DNA from: Pseudomonas versuta
Lineage (GTDB): Bacteria > Pseudomonadota > Gammaproteobacteria > Pseudomonadales > Pseudomonadaceae
Length of the DNA: 64,000 nt
Direction: 5' to 3'
NCBI RefSeq assembly: GCF_001294575.1
Contig: NZ_CP012676.1
Coordinates: 2,914,001 to 2,978,000 of the forward strand
Each line of letters starts with the position of its first letter. The first letter of the stretch is position 1. Positions 44,393-53,785 of the stretch are shown in pieces. A model generated the notes under the pieces. That model had not been told where the DNA came from and did not search any database. It was given only the letters and a program-made list of their open reading frames with translations. A program made the position numbers and the translations under genes.

Positions 44393-46438
44393 ATGACTGA
44401 ATCAGCCTACGCAAACAGCGCCCCTATCGCACATAAGATCCAGGGTCCAGACCCCTATTCGTGGTTACAAAATCGCGATAGCAAAGAGGTTTTGGACTAC
44501 CTGAAAGCTGAAAACAGCTTTCAGGAAGCGCAATTGGCCGATCAGGCGCAACTGCGTGAGACGTTGTTTCAAGAGATCAAGGGCCGAATCCGCGAGACTG
44601 ATCTGTCGCTCCCCTCCCCCTGGGGTCCGTATCTGTATTACACGCGCACCATCGCCGGCGACGAGTACGCGCGCCACTACCGCTGCCCGCGTCCGATCGA
44701 CGGCAGCCAGCAGATCGACGAAAGCGCCGAGCAGTTGTTGCTGGACCCGAACGCCCTCGCCGACGGCGGCTTTATTTCCCTGGGCGCTTTCAGTATCAGC
44801 CCCGACCATCAACGTCTGGCCTACAGCCTGGACACCAGCGGCGAAGAAACCTATCAGCTGTTCATCAAGGAGTTAAGCAGCGGAGCCGTGACCGAGCTGC
44901 CGTTTGCCGACTGCGATGGCAGCATGACCTGGGCCAATGACAGCCAGACCCTGTTTTTCGCAGAGCTGGACGAGACCCATCGCCCGCACAAGCTGTGGCG
45001 CCACACTCTGGGCGAAACCGCTGCGCACGAAGTGTTTCATGAGCCGGACGGGCGTTTTTTCCTGCATTGCTATCGCTCAAGCTCCGAACGCCAGCTGATC
45101 CTGCTGCTAAACAGCAAAACCACCAGCGAAAGCTGGGTACTGGATGCCGATCACCCGCAACAAGCTTTCAACTGCCTGGCGCCGCGGGTTGAGGGGCACG
45201 ACTACAGCGTTGACCATGGTCTTTACGAAGAGCAGTGGGCCTGGTTTATCCGTACCAATCAGGACGGCATCAACTTTGCGCTGTATTACGCGCTGGGCGA
45301 TGTGCCGACGCGTAATGAGTGGCAACTGCTGATCGCGCATAACACTGGCGTGATGCTGGAAGGCTTGAGCCTCAATGCCCACGCCCTGTGCCTGAGCCTG
45401 CGCGAAGGCGGACTGCCTATCATCGAAGTGCGCCCACAGGGTTTGCCGGCTTATCGCGTGCAATTGCCGGATGCGGCCTACAGCCTGTATGTGCAAGACA
45501 GTCTGGAGTTTGACAGCCAGCATGTCCGCCTGCGCTATGAGTCACTCAATCGCCCGGCGCAAGTGCGCCAGCTCACCCTGGCCACGGGCGAACAAAGTGT
45601 TCTCAAGGAAACTCCGGTACTGGGGCCGTTCAATGCCGATGACTATGTAAGCCAGCGCTTGTGGGCCACGGCACCGGACGGCACTCAAGTGCCGATCAGC
45701 CTGGTGGTCAAACGTAATGCGCTGGGCAAACCTGTGCCGCTTTATCTATATGGCTATGGCGCCTATGGCGAAAGTCTCGACCCATGGTTTTCCCATGCCC
45801 GCCTGAGTCTGCTCGAGCGCGGGGTTGCCTTTGCCATTGCCCACGTACGCGGCGGCGGCGAACTGGGCGAAGCCTGGTATAGGGCCGGCAAACAGGAAAA
45901 CAAGCACAACACTTTCAGCGACTTTATCGCCTGTGCCGAGCACCTGATCGACAAGGGCCTGACCCGCTCGGACCAGCTGGTTATCAGCGGCGGCAGCGCT
46001 GGCGGCCTGTTGATTGGCGCAGTGCTCAACCAGCGACCGGAACTGTTCAAGGCAGCCATTGCCGAAGTACCGTTTGTCGACGTGCTCAACACCATGCTCG
46101 ACCCCGAACTGCCGCTGACGGTGACCGAGTACGACGAATGGGGTAACCCGCAAGAACCCGAGGTGTATGCACGCATCAAAGCCTATGCGCCGTATGAAAA
46201 CGTCACGGCACAGGCATACCCGGCGATGCTGGTGATTGCCGGCTACAACGACAGCCGCGTGCAGTACTGGGAAGCCGCCAAATGGGTAGCCAAACTGCGC
46301 GCCACCAAAACTGACGACAATCTACTGCTGCTCAAGACCGAACTGGAGGCTGGCCATGGCGGCATGAGCGGGCGCTATCAAGGCCTGCGCGACGTAGCAC
46401 TGGAGTATGCGTTTGTGTTCAAGGTGCTGGGGATCTAA
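44393..46438 (+). CDS. ptrB: Oligopeptidase B (prolyl oligopeptidase family S9)
   Basis: A 681-residue cytoplasmic serine peptidase: an N-terminal beta-propeller (about 70-400) and a C-terminal alpha/beta-hydrolase domain. The catalytic Ser is in ISGGSAGGLLIGA, the Asp in YNDSRVQYWE and the His in EAGHGGMSGR. It cleaves short peptides after basic residues. ATG 44393 begins MTESAYANSAPIAHKIQG; the frame is open to 44315. A GTGGG hairpin follows the stop. Confidence 0.92.
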   Translation: MTESAYANSAPIAHKIQGPDPYSWLQNRDSKEVLDYLKAENSFQEAQLADQAQLRETLFQEIKGRIRETDLSLPSPWGPYLYYTRTIAGDEYARHYRCPRPIDGSQQIDESAEQLLLDPNALADGGFISLGAFSISPDHQRLAYSLDTSGEETYQLFIKELSSGAVTELPFADCDGSMTWANDSQTLFFAELDETHRPHKLWRHTLGETAAHEVFHEPDGRFFLHCYRSSSERQLILLLNSKTTSESWVLDADHPQQAFNCLAPRVEGHDYSVDHGLYEEQWAWFIRTNQDGINFALYYALGDVPTRNEWQLLIAHNTGVMLEGLSLNAHALCLSLREGGLPIIEVRPQGLPAYRVQLPDAAYSLYVQDSLEFDSQHVRLRYESLNRPAQVRQLTLATGEQSVLKETPVLGPFNADDYVSQRLWATAPDGTQVPISLVVKRNALGKPVPLYLYGYGAYGESLDPWFSHARLSLLERGVAFAIAHVRGGGELGEAWYRAGKQENKHNTFSDFIACAEHLIDKGLTRSDQLVISGGSAGGLLIGAVLNQRPELFKAAIAEVPFVDVLNTMLDPELPLTVTEYDEWGNPQEPEVYARIKAYAPYENVTAQAYPAMLVIAGYNDSRVQYWEAAKWVAKLRATKTDDNLLLLKTELEAGHGGMSGRYQGLRDVALEYAFVFKVLGI

Positions 46439-46446
46439 AAGAGCCC

Positions 46447-46472
46447 GTGGGGGCTGGTTTGCCAGCGCCCAC
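46447..46472 (+). terminator. Hairpin after ptrB
   Basis: An 11-bp stem with one mismatch (46447-46457 against 46462-46472) lies nine bases past the ptrB stop, with an A-rich tract after it rather than a T-run. It belongs to a repeat type seen also near 47988. Confidence 0.45.
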
Positions 46473-46485
46473 AAAAATAGGGTGA

Positions 46486-46782
46486 TCAGTCTGCCGGGGG
46501 TCTGGATTTCGGGTCTTTAGGCTCAAGCCCCGGTAGCGGCTGATCCTTGGGCGGCGGCTGCGGCAGGTCGATAGGCGGCAGCGCAATCAGGCTGCCGCTG
46601 CCGCTGACGGGCTTGGGCACGGCGCGTGGAGTGATCTGAGGATACGGGGTTGGCGTAGCGGTACCCGGTGAACCCGGTGCAGGCGTCACAGGTGCGCTCG
46701 GGACGATGGTCGTTTCAGCTGCATGGGCCGCACTTATCGAGAGCGCGCTCCACACAATGACCGTTAGAATAGTGCGTTTCAT
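46486..46782 (-). CDS. Small Pro-rich exported protein of unknown function
   Basis: A 98-residue protein with a signal peptide (MKRTILTVIVWSALSISAAHA, cleavage after Ala) and a remainder that is about a third proline, with short Pro/Thr and Lys-Asp-Pro repeats (LPPIDLPQPPPKDQPLPG). ATG 46782 has GGAG six bases upstream; a TTG at 46785 is less likely. It probably sits in the periplasm. No family is recognised. Confidence 0.72.
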   Translation of the reverse strand: MKRTILTVIVWSALSISAAHAAETTIVPSAPVTPAPGSPGTATPTPYPQITPRAVPKPVSGSGSLIALPPIDLPQPPPKDQPLPGLEPKDPKSRPPAD

Positions 46783-46864
46783 CAATCACTCCGTTGCCAG
46801 ACCGGCTTGTCTGCCCTCAGGCTACTCGTAACCAGTTGTTTTTGTCCCCTTCTATGAGATTTCC

Positions 46865-47551
46865 ATGAAACGTTTTGTTCTGCTCGACACCACCCCGATC
46901 CCTGAAAACGGCGGTGCCTTGTGCCTGTTCGAGTACGGCGAAGACTTCGTGATCAAAATTCAGGGCGGTGACGGCGGCCAGTTGATGAACACCCGCATGC
47001 ACGGCTCCGAAGATGCACTGGCCGAAATCCCTTGCCGCAAAGTCGCCGGGCGCCCGCAATCGCGGGTCTTGATCGGAGGCCTGGGCATGGGCTTCACCCT
47101 GGCTTCGGCCCTCAAGCACTTGGGCAAGACCGCCGAAGTGGTAGTGGCCGAGCTGGTGCCTGGGGTCGTGGAATGGAACCGCGGCCCTCTGGGTGAGAAA
47201 TCGGGCAACCCTTTGCAGGACCCTCGCACCGTCATCCGTATGGAAGACGTAGCCAAGGTGCTGCAAGCCGAGCCCAACGGTTTTGATGCGATCATGCTCG
47301 ACGTCGACAACGGACCCGAAGGCCTGACCCAAAAAGCCAACAGCTGGCTGTACTCGGCAGGTGGATTGAGTGCCTGCGCCAAGGCCCTTCGACCAAAAGG
47401 CGTACTGGCAGTCTGGTCGGCCAGCGCTGACAAACAGTTTTCGGACAAGTTGCGCAAAGCCGGTTTCAAAGCCGAAGAAGTCCAGGTATTCGCCCACGGC
47501 AACAAGGGCACCCGGCATACCATCTGGATTGCTGAAAAAATCAAAGGCTGA
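46865..47551 (+). CDS. Spermidine-synthase-like (class I methyltransferase fold) protein
   Basis: A 228-residue protein with the SAM/dcSAM-binding GGLGMGFTLASAL motif (near residue 76) and the motif DAIMLDVDNGPEGLT around 140, as in the spermidine synthase superfamily. It lacks the N-terminal domain of true SpeE, so spermidine synthesis is doubtful. ATG 46865 is preceded by GAG. Its substrate is not known; Pseudomonas genomes usually carry this shorter form beside a distinct speE. Confidence 0.75.
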   Translation: MKRFVLLDTTPIPENGGALCLFEYGEDFVIKIQGGDGGQLMNTRMHGSEDALAEIPCRKVAGRPQSRVLIGGLGMGFTLASALKHLGKTAEVVVAELVPGVVEWNRGPLGEKSGNPLQDPRTVIRMEDVAKVLQAEPNGFDAIMLDVDNGPEGLTQKANSWLYSAGGLSACAKALRPKGVLAVWSASADKQFSDKLRKAGFKAEEVQVFAHGNKGTRHTIWIAEKIKG

Positions 47552-47603
47552 TCCACAGCTAAACTTCACGACATAACCGTCATTCGTCCTAAAAGGTGAA
47601 CCC

Positions 47604-47978
47604 ATGAGTTCGGCCAACCCACCGTCCCACACTGCCAAGCTGGACCGCATCCTGGCCGATGCCCAGCGTGACCGCGAGATGGGCTATCGCGACAAAGCCC
47701 TGAAAATGTATCCCCACGTGTGTGGCCGCTGCGCCCGTGAATTCGCCGGCAAGCGCCTGAGCGAACTGACCGTCCACCACCGTGACCACAACCACGACAA
47801 CAATCCGCAAGACGGCTCCAACTGGGAGCTGCTATGCCTGTACTGCCACGATAACGAGCACTCGCGTTATACCGACCAGCAGTACTTCTCGGAAAGCTCC
47901 ACCAGCAGCCCGAAGATCGCCAAGGCAACCCATAACCCGTTTGCCGCGCTGGCCGGGTTGATGAAGAAAGACGAGTAG
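47604..47978 (+). CDS. HNH nuclease of the YajD family
   Basis: A 124-residue protein with two Cys pairs (CGRC near 40 and LLCLYCHDNEH near 78) around the HNH core VHHRDHNHDNNPQDGSNWELL. This is the YajD family, a small HNH protein found widely in Gammaproteobacteria with no confirmed target. The start MSSANPPSHTAKLDRI lies after AAAGGTG. It is followed 8 bases later by a stem-loop and then an RNA methyltransferase gene. Confidence 0.88.
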   Translation: MSSANPPSHTAKLDRILADAQRDREMGYRDKALKMYPHVCGRCAREFAGKRLSELTVHHRDHNHDNNPQDGSNWELLCLYCHDNEHSRYTDQQYFSESSTSSPKIAKATHNPFAALAGLMKKDE

Positions 47979-47987
47979 TACCTGGAT

Positions 47988-48011
47988 GGGAGCTGGCTTG
48001 CCAGCTCCCAC
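47988..48011 (+). terminator. Perfect inverted repeat between the HNH and methyltransferase genes
   Basis: An exact 11-bp arm (47988-47998) and its complement (48001-48011) flank two bases. It may stop transcription or stabilise the HNH mRNA; there is no T-run. Confidence 0.45.
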
Positions 48012-48085
48012 AAGAGGCCACGGCACAACCCGATCGACAGGCAATGCCGGTATACTCGCGTCTTTTTTCTGAAGGGCAACGGCAC

Positions 48086-48556
48086 GTGGCAAACAAACGG
48101 TACAGCTGCATTGGTTTGTATAACCCCAAATCACCGGAAAACGTCGGCTCGGTGATGCGTGCGGCTGGTTGCTATAGCGTGGCGTCGGTGTTCTATACCG
48201 GAAAGCGCTATGAACGCGCGCGTGACTTCATCACCGATACCAAGAAAGTCCATCAGGACATTCCTCTGATCGGTATCGACGACCTGAAAAAAATCATCCC
48301 GCTGGGCTGCATTCCCGTCGCTGTCGAGATGGTCGAGGGCGCCCGCTCTTTGCCTGAGTACACACACCCGGATCGGGCGATCTATATCTTTGGCCCGGAA
48401 GACGGCTCGCTGGGTAAAGACGTGCTGGAGTGGTGCGAAGATGTGATTTACATCCCGACCAATGGCTGCATGAACCTCGCAGCCACGGTCAATGTGGTGC
48501 TTTACGACCGTTTGGCCAAGGGCAATAACACACGCTCCGGGCCAAAGTTCGGTTAA
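48086..48556 (+). CDS. SpoU/TrmH-family RNA 2'-O-methyltransferase
   Basis: A 156-residue SPOUT-type methyltransferase. It begins MANKRYSCIGLYNPKSPENVGSV, followed by the N-x-G-x-x-R-AAG motif 1, and has the knot motifs YIFGPEDGSLGKDVL and IPTNGCMNLAATVNVVLYDRL. The size matches TrmL and related single-domain members. The start is GTG 48086 with AAGGG upstream. The target RNA is not settled from sequence. It ends inside the last four bases of the convergent permease gene. Confidence 0.86.
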   Translation: MANKRYSCIGLYNPKSPENVGSVMRAAGCYSVASVFYTGKRYERARDFITDTKKVHQDIPLIGIDDLKKIIPLGCIPVAVEMVEGARSLPEYTHPDRAIYIFGPEDGSLGKDVLEWCEDVIYIPTNGCMNLAATVNVVLYDRLAKGNNTRSGPKFG

Positions 48557-49602
48557 GCCTTGCTCTTGCTTTGCTGGCTGGCACTCCAGTCAACCAGCAG
48601 ACTGTAGGCAATGGCGAGCAATGTCGGGCCGATAAACAGGCCGATAAAACCAAATGCGATCAACCCGCCGAACACACCAAGCAAAACAATCACCAGTGGC
48701 AGGTTGCCACCCCGGCTGATCAGGTAAGGCTTGAGCACGTTATCGACACCGCTGATGACCAGCGTGCCCCAGATACCCAGGAAGATCGCCATCCCGTAGT
48801 CACCCTTCCAGGCCAGCCAGGCGGTGGCTGGAATCCAGATTAGCGGCGGTCCCATCGGGATAAGGCTGAGCAGGAAGGTTGCCAGGCCCAATACCAATGC
48901 ACCCGGCACCCCGGCAATCAAAAACCCTATCAAGGCCAGCAGCGCCTGAGCAGCCGCGGTGCCTATCACGCCGTTCACTACCCGCTGAACTGTCCCCGCC
49001 ACCAACTCCTGATAGTAATCGGCGCGATCGCCAATCAATCGCTCCAGCAGACGGTGCACAAAGCTCGCCAGCCGCGGGCCGTCACGGTAGAAAAAGAACA
49101 CAAATACAATACTCAGCGTCAGCTCCAGAATGCCGCCGCCAATTTGCGCGCTTCGGGCCAGAAGCCAGTTCCCCACCTGCCCCAGATACGGTTTTACCGC
49201 CAGCAGCATGGCGGCGCCCTGCTCATCAATGGTGTTCCAGATACCCACCAGACGCTCACCGACCAGCGGAATACCGGCTAACCAGGCCGGGGCCTCGGGC
49301 AAGCCTTCTAACTGAACATCCTTGATCAGGGCCGTCGCGTCGCGCACGTGGTCTGCCAGGTTGAACCCCAACCACACCAGCGGTACCGCTACCAGCAACA
49401 TCCAGCCCAGGGTCAGGATACCCGCGGCCAGCGATTCACGGCCCTTGAGTGCCCGTGTCAGCAGGCGCATCAGGGGCCAGCTGGCAAACGCCAGCACTGC
49501 TCCCCAGAACAGGGCCGACCAAAAAGGGGCCATCACCCACAGACTGGCACCGAACAACACCAGAAGCAGAATCTGCACTAGCAGGCGATCGTTATTGAGC
49601 AT
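48553..49602 (-). CDS. AI-2E family transporter (YdiK type)
   Basis: A 349-residue membrane protein of about eight helices, with an N-terminal pair (LLVLFGASLWVMAPFWSALFWGAVLAF) and a long central cytoplasmic loop. It is a member of the AI-2 exporter-like/UPF0118 family (YdiK, YhhT). The substrate is not established despite the name. It converges with the methyltransferase gene, sharing the four stop bases. Confidence 0.87.
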   Translation of the reverse strand: MLNNDRLLVQILLLVLFGASLWVMAPFWSALFWGAVLAFASWPLMRLLTRALKGRESLAAGILTLGWMLLVAVPLVWLGFNLADHVRDATALIKDVQLEGLPEAPAWLAGIPLVGERLVGIWNTIDEQGAAMLLAVKPYLGQVGNWLLARSAQIGGGILELTLSIVFVFFFYRDGPRLASFVHRLLERLIGDRADYYQELVAGTVQRVVNGVIGTAAAQALLALIGFLIAGVPGALVLGLATFLLSLIPMGPPLIWIPATAWLAWKGDYGMAIFLGIWGTLVISGVDNVLKPYLISRGGNLPLVIVLLGVFGGLIAFGFIGLFIGPTLLAIAYSLLVDWSASQQSKSKA

Positions 49603-49676
49603 GTGTGTTCCGCAGAAGATTCAGGGTTGGATGAGGGACGACGACTACCAGGAGTGTAGTCGCCGCTTGCACATGT

Positions 49677-50495
49677 TTAACGCAGCAACTCGATATGCAG
49701 GCCTTGAGTCTGGCTGTCGCCAAGCTCAATCCGGGCCGCCCGCACCCCGTTCTTGATCAGGGCATCGCGCCAGGCTTGCGCCTGATTGCCGGTCAGGCTG
49801 ACTCTGGAGGTGGTGTCGAGATTCAGCGCCCGGGAGATCAACGTGAGCCACGGTGCATCGGGTTCTGCGGTGAGTTTGGGGAAATCCAGCGTGCCCGTGC
49901 TTTTGAGCTGACGCTGCAAGGTGGCCGAAGTGGGCAGCAACTCCCCCAGATCGGCGATCGACTCAAGTTGCTCGACATGCAGGTAGGCTTTGCGCGACCC
50001 GCGATTAATGCTGTAAAGCGCGACGAGCTGGTTCTGCTCGGGAGCCGCACGGCGCAGCAATAGATAGGATTGTTGCTCATCGGAGCCTACCAGCTTGGAA
50101 TTGCCAAAAACCTCATTGGCCCACAGGCTGCTTTCCCCACAGTCACGGGCCTGACACCAGAACAGTAACTCGGCGCCCTTGGCCTGCAAGGCTTCACGGG
50201 CGGCCGTGAATGCTTCATTGGCAGTATGTTCAGCCGGCAGTTCATAGGTGATGGCGGTTGTCTGCCCACGGGCATTGACCTGACCTTCGAAGCGAAGACG
50301 GCCACTGATTTTTCGGATAGAACCCAGCGGGTAGATGCGCTCGATGTCAGGTTGAACGGTGTAATCAACAATTTGCGCGTCTGCCAGCCTTGGCACATCT
50401 TGCAAATCGTGACTGCCGGGCACATCGCCAGCCCACAGGAGCGGGCTCAGGCAGCCAAGGCCCACAGACAGGAAAAAACGATTGGCCAGCTTCAT
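49677..50495 (-). CDS. DUF4892 domain-containing exported protein
   Basis: A 272-residue protein with a signal peptide (MKLANRFFLSVGLGCLSPLLWA) and a DUF4892 domain, including YPLGSIRKISGRLRFEG and AKGAELLFWCQARDCGESS with two Cys. ATG 50495 starts the signal peptide; the frame is open to 50702 but the added residues are unlike the family. Located in the periplasm; function unknown. The gene is in series with the following hydrolase genes on the same strand. Confidence 0.85.
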   Translation of the reverse strand: MKLANRFFLSVGLGCLSPLLWAGDVPGSHDLQDVPRLADAQIVDYTVQPDIERIYPLGSIRKISGRLRFEGQVNARGQTTAITYELPAEHTANEAFTAAREALQAKGAELLFWCQARDCGESSLWANEVFGNSKLVGSDEQQSYLLLRRAAPEQNQLVALYSINRGSRKAYLHVEQLESIADLGELLPTSATLQRQLKSTGTLDFPKLTAEPDAPWLTLISRALNLDTTSRVSLTGNQAQAWRDALIKNGVRAARIELGDSQTQGLHIELLR

Positions 50496-50640
50496 CGGCG
50501 TAGTTCGCACAGACGCAAGGTGTGGCTCAGCATCCTCGCGATAGAGACCGGATGGCCTTTCGGGGTCGCAGCGGTGTAGATATCCATCATGGTTGTCTCC
50601 CGTTTCATCCCGCCAAGCCTCGGCAGTTGGCCGCCGCAAG

Positions 50641-51495
50641 TCAAGGAACGGCGAAGAACCGATTGAAACAGTCTGCAACAAGGGTTGCCCCCGCCTCGTC
50701 ATTCAGGTGCAAATGATGGCCACCCGGTAACCGTTCCAGGTTGAAGGGTAGTTGATCCAGCAACTCGGAATGACTGGTAAGCATGCCCTGCTCGGCCACC
50801 ACCAGGGTCGCCGGACAATTCACCCGCTGGACGAAGGACATGGCTTGCTCGTCGGTCAGACGCAATGGCGACGGTAACGTCAGGCGACTGTCGCTACGCC
50901 AGCTATAACCACCGGGTACAGGCATCAGACCGCGCTGGGCGAGTAACTCTGCAGCCTCTCGACTTACCGCCACCAGACCCTTCATTCGCGCATTGATGGC
51001 CCGTTCGAGTGTCGGATGCACCGACTTGCGCTTGTGCTCCAGATCAAGCTGCGCTTGCAGGGCTTGCCCCATGTGCTCAGCCGTATCCTCTACCGGGCCG
51101 CTGCGCGGCATGATCCCGTCAATCAGCGCCAGGTGCGTAACACGCCCGGGACATGAACCGGCGATCATCACCGAAACAATCGCCCCCAGCGAGTGCCCCA
51201 GCAGAGCGAAACGCTCCCAGCCCAGCTGCTCGGCCACCCGTAGCACATCAAAGGCGTAATCCGCCAGCGCATACCCTGCCCCGCGCGGACGATGATCTGA
51301 ATGGCCATGCCCGGCAAAGTCCAGCGCGGCAATGCGCAAGCCTTTCAGTTTTGGCGCCAGCCGGGCAAAGCTGTTGGCATTGTCCAGCCAGCCATGCAGG
51401 GCAATCACGGGCAGCCCGTGCTCCGGGCCAGACATGTGCGCTGCCAGTTCAATATGCGGCAGGCTCAGACGAACTTCTTCAACCACAGGACTCAT
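50641..51495 (-). CDS. Alpha/beta hydrolase (PA1622-like)
   Basis: A 284-residue hydrolase with the nucleophile elbow LLGHSLGAIVS, oxyanion region ALHGWLDNANSF and a late His in PGGHHLHLND. It resembles the hydrolase pair in P. aeruginosa PA1621-PA1622, which sits in the same block as a thioesterase and gpsA. The substrate is unknown. A second hydrolase gene lies 57 bases upstream in transcription order and probably shares its transcript. Confidence 0.87.
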   Translation of the reverse strand: MSPVVEEVRLSLPHIELAAHMSGPEHGLPVIALHGWLDNANSFARLAPKLKGLRIAALDFAGHGHSDHRPRGAGYALADYAFDVLRVAEQLGWERFALLGHSLGAIVSVMIAGSCPGRVTHLALIDGIMPRSGPVEDTAEHMGQALQAQLDLEHKRKSVHPTLERAINARMKGLVAVSREAAELLAQRGLMPVPGGYSWRSDSRLTLPSPLRLTDEQAMSFVQRVNCPATLVVAEQGMLTSHSELLDQLPFNLERLPGGHHLHLNDEAGATLVADCFNRFFAVP

Positions 51496-51552
51496 GGGGC
51501 ATGCTCTTCAAAGGCAGGAGGATTAGGGTTGTTGCGGCTGCGTCGCGGGGCT

Positions 51553-52356
51553 CTATGAAACGGCAACAGCCCCGGACTCCCAACGGGCAAAAATCTGTCT
51601 GAGCAAGAGGGCGGTGTCTTGCGGCTGCTCCAGCGGAAACATATGCCCGCCCGGCACGCTCAGCGACTCACCGTTGGGCATACGCGCCACGGCCCTGGCA
51701 TGGTGGCTCATGACTACACGACTGTCGCGCCCCCGCACGACAGTCAGCGGTACTTGCAATTGAAAGGCCCGCCCGGGGCTGGTATCAGGCACGCCGCGAT
51801 AGATATTGATCTCGGTCGCCGGGTCGAAGCTCAGGCGCAGGCGATCGTCGACCGCCTGCAAGCCGTGCTGCAGATACGCTTCGAAACAGTCGGGGTCAAA
51901 ACTTCGAAACAGTGACTTGCCGGAGAAGTAAGCACGGGCAGCCTCGCGATCGTCGAACTCTTCACGCCTACCCAATGTACGGCCTGCCGGAGTCAGGCGG
52001 TCAATCAGGCCAAAACGCTTGGCAGCGCGAATCACCCACCGGTCGGTGAGCGTCAGCACCGGCGAATCAAGCATGACCACGCCTTTGTACAAGTGCGGAC
52101 AACGGATTGCCGCCTGCAGGTGCAACATCCCGCCCAATGAGTGGCCAACGCCCAGCACCGGTCCGGATTGCTGCTGCAGGTGGAAGATCAGCTCATCTAC
52201 CAGGTTGTGCCAGTTGTTATCCACCGGAAAACGCGGGTCATGGCCGTGCTGCGCCAGGCACGCCACGTTGAAGTCCGGGGTGAGCGCATCAAACAACTTG
52301 CCATAGGTAGCCGAAGGGAAGCCGTTGGCATGGGCGAAAAAGATCTGCCGAGACAT
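51553..52356 (-). CDS. Alpha/beta hydrolase (PA1621-like)
   Basis: A 267-residue hydrolase with GVGHSLGGMLHL as the nucleophile elbow and a late His in PGGHMFPLEQP. The start MSRQIFFAHANGFPSATYG is conserved in Pseudomonas homologues. The two hydrolases and the hotdog thioesterase form a series on the same strand; a link to acyl-ester turnover is an inference from the neighbours, not shown by the sequence. Confidence 0.87.
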   Translation of the reverse strand: MSRQIFFAHANGFPSATYGKLFDALTPDFNVACLAQHGHDPRFPVDNNWHNLVDELIFHLQQQSGPVLGVGHSLGGMLHLQAAIRCPHLYKGVVMLDSPVLTLTDRWVIRAAKRFGLIDRLTPAGRTLGRREEFDDREAARAYFSGKSLFRSFDPDCFEAYLQHGLQAVDDRLRLSFDPATEINIYRGVPDTSPGRAFQLQVPLTVVRGRDSRVVMSHHARAVARMPNGESLSVPGGHMFPLEQPQDTALLLRQIFARWESGAVAVS

Positions 52357-52468
52357 ACAAGGCGTCCATAAGTGAAGAGTGCGTCTTATTGTCAGCAGGA
52401 AAAATACTCATATCAATGACCGTATGCGCCATGAGTGACGCCACTACGGCCATTGTCCGGGCACCTGA

Positions 52469-52912
52469 TCAGCGTGCTGGCGGCGACTCACCCAAGGGGA
52501 CAACAGCGATGGTCAGGCGGGAAATACAGCTGGACTTGCCGCTGTCGTCCGTCAGGCGGATATCCCAGACATGGGTGGTACGGCCCATATGAACCGGGCG
52601 AGCCACGGCAGTGACCCGGCCGCTGCGCACGCCGCGCAAGTGGTTGGCGTTGACCTCAAGACCGACGCAATAAAACTTTGTAGTGTCGACACACAGGAAA
52701 CTGGCCATTGAGCCCAGAGTCTCGGCCAGCACCACCGAGGCGCCGCCATGTAACAAGCCGAAGGGTTGATGGGTACGATGATCCACCACCATGCTCGCCG
52801 TGATCGACTCGTCGTCGAAAGCGTCGAACGTAATGTCCAGCACGTCGCAAATGGTGTTTTTGCGCAGGGCGTTGAGCTTTTCAAGGTCCGGCGTGGTGGT
52901 CCAGGAGATCAT
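52469..52912 (-). CDS. Hotdog-fold thioesterase (PaaI/PA1618 type)
   Basis: A 147-residue hotdog protein with HGGASVVLAETLGSMASF, in which the Gly-Gly and Glu of the active site lie, typical of the PaaI/EntH/YbdB group. Members hydrolyse aryl- or acyl-CoA thioesters. The P. aeruginosa homologue PA1618 is in the same neighbourhood (from memory). The ATG at 52912 is followed by ISWTTTPDLEKLN. Substrate unknown. Confidence 0.88.
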   Translation of the reverse strand: MISWTTTPDLEKLNALRKNTICDVLDITFDAFDDESITASMVVDHRTHQPFGLLHGGASVVLAETLGSMASFLCVDTTKFYCVGLEVNANHLRGVRSGRVTAVARPVHMGRTTHVWDIRLTDDSGKSSCISRLTIAVVPLGESPPAR

Positions 52913-52988
52913 GGTTCATTCCTTGGGTCAGAGAGCATTGGTGGCCGGTTTGCAGTAGCCCAGCCCCATGCAGATTTTTGTTTTGTAC

Positions 52989-53438
52989 TCAGGGATGCCA
53001 CACATTGCACAACGTCATGCTGCCCGCCAGCGGCCACTCGCCTTCGAGTTCCGCCAGGCTGGCCGTCTGCATTGGCTGCGGCTGGCGCATGTGGCCATGC
53101 AGCAGCAAGCTGATCAGATCACCCACAAAAGGTTGATGGGTGACCAGCAGCACATTGCCGCCATCGGGAAGTTGGCTCAGGGCATGCCTGGGGTCGCTTT
53201 CGGGTGTCAGCCACGGCACGGTGACGAGTTCGGGGGTAAAATCCAGAACCTTGCGCACTGACTCAGCGGTTTGCTGAGCCCGGACGTACGGGCTTACCAA
53301 AATGCTGTCCAGGGGCTGGCCGATCAACCGGGCAGCGCTGTGCAGCACCTGTTCACGACCGTGGGCAGTCAGCTCGCGCTCGGCATCACGTCTTGCGTGG
53401 GGCTGGGCTTCGCCATGGCGCAAGATCCAGACTTTCAT
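52989..53438 (-). CDS. sixA: Phosphohistidine phosphatase SixA
   Basis: A 149-residue histidine phosphatase. It opens MKVWILRHGEAQPHA, with the RHG motif holding the catalytic His, and a second His in LLVTHQPFVGDL. SixA removes phosphate from His-containing phosphotransfer proteins of phosphorelays. The start overlaps the stop of the DUF4389 gene by four bases. Next to gpsA, as in other Pseudomonas. Confidence 0.92.
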   Translation of the reverse strand: MKVWILRHGEAQPHARRDAERELTAHGREQVLHSAARLIGQPLDSILVSPYVRAQQTAESVRKVLDFTPELVTVPWLTPESDPRHALSQLPDGGNVLLVTHQPFVGDLISLLLHGHMRQPQPMQTASLAELEGEWPLAGSMTLCNVWHP

Positions 53439-53767
53439 GGTTTGGTCTCTGCGCCGTTAGCCGGTGCCACATAAGGTGCTTCGCCTTCTGGCGGGCGAGG
53501 CGCTGGCCAATCGGCGAACGGCCAGGGCTTTTGCTCAGTGTGAAAGGTGCCAAAGCGTCCGATTTGAGCGAGATAAAGGCTAAGGCTGTCGCCAAAATTC
53601 ATCAGCCCGCCATTGGGTGCACCGTAGATCAGACGGTAGATCAGTTGCACCAGCACCAATGCGCCAAGTACAAATTGCGCAACTTGCCAGACCAGAAAGA
53701 AAACCAGCATCCAGAGCACGCGTAAAACAATGGATTCGTACTGGGGTGAAGTTTTTCTATCGCTCAT
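53435..53767 (-). CDS. DUF4389-family membrane protein
   Basis: A 110-residue membrane protein with one long hydrophobic segment (LWMLVFFLVWQVAQFVLGALVLVQLIY) and a polar Pro-rich C-terminus. It is the DUF4389 member usually found between gpsA and sixA in Pseudomonas. Function unknown. Its stop overlaps the sixA start; it begins 18 bases after gpsA. Confidence 0.88.
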   Translation of the reverse strand: MSDRKTSPQYESIVLRVLWMLVFFLVWQVAQFVLGALVLVQLIYRLIYGAPNGGLMNFGDSLSLYLAQIGRFGTFHTEQKPWPFADWPAPRPPEGEAPYVAPANGAETKP

Positions 53768-53785
53768 GTGCTGCTCCTGTCTTGC

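Noticed and set aside
46865..47551. True spermidine synthase
   Set aside because: The protein lacks the N-terminal beta domain of SpeE and is shorter, so only a spermidine-synthase-like fold is claimed.
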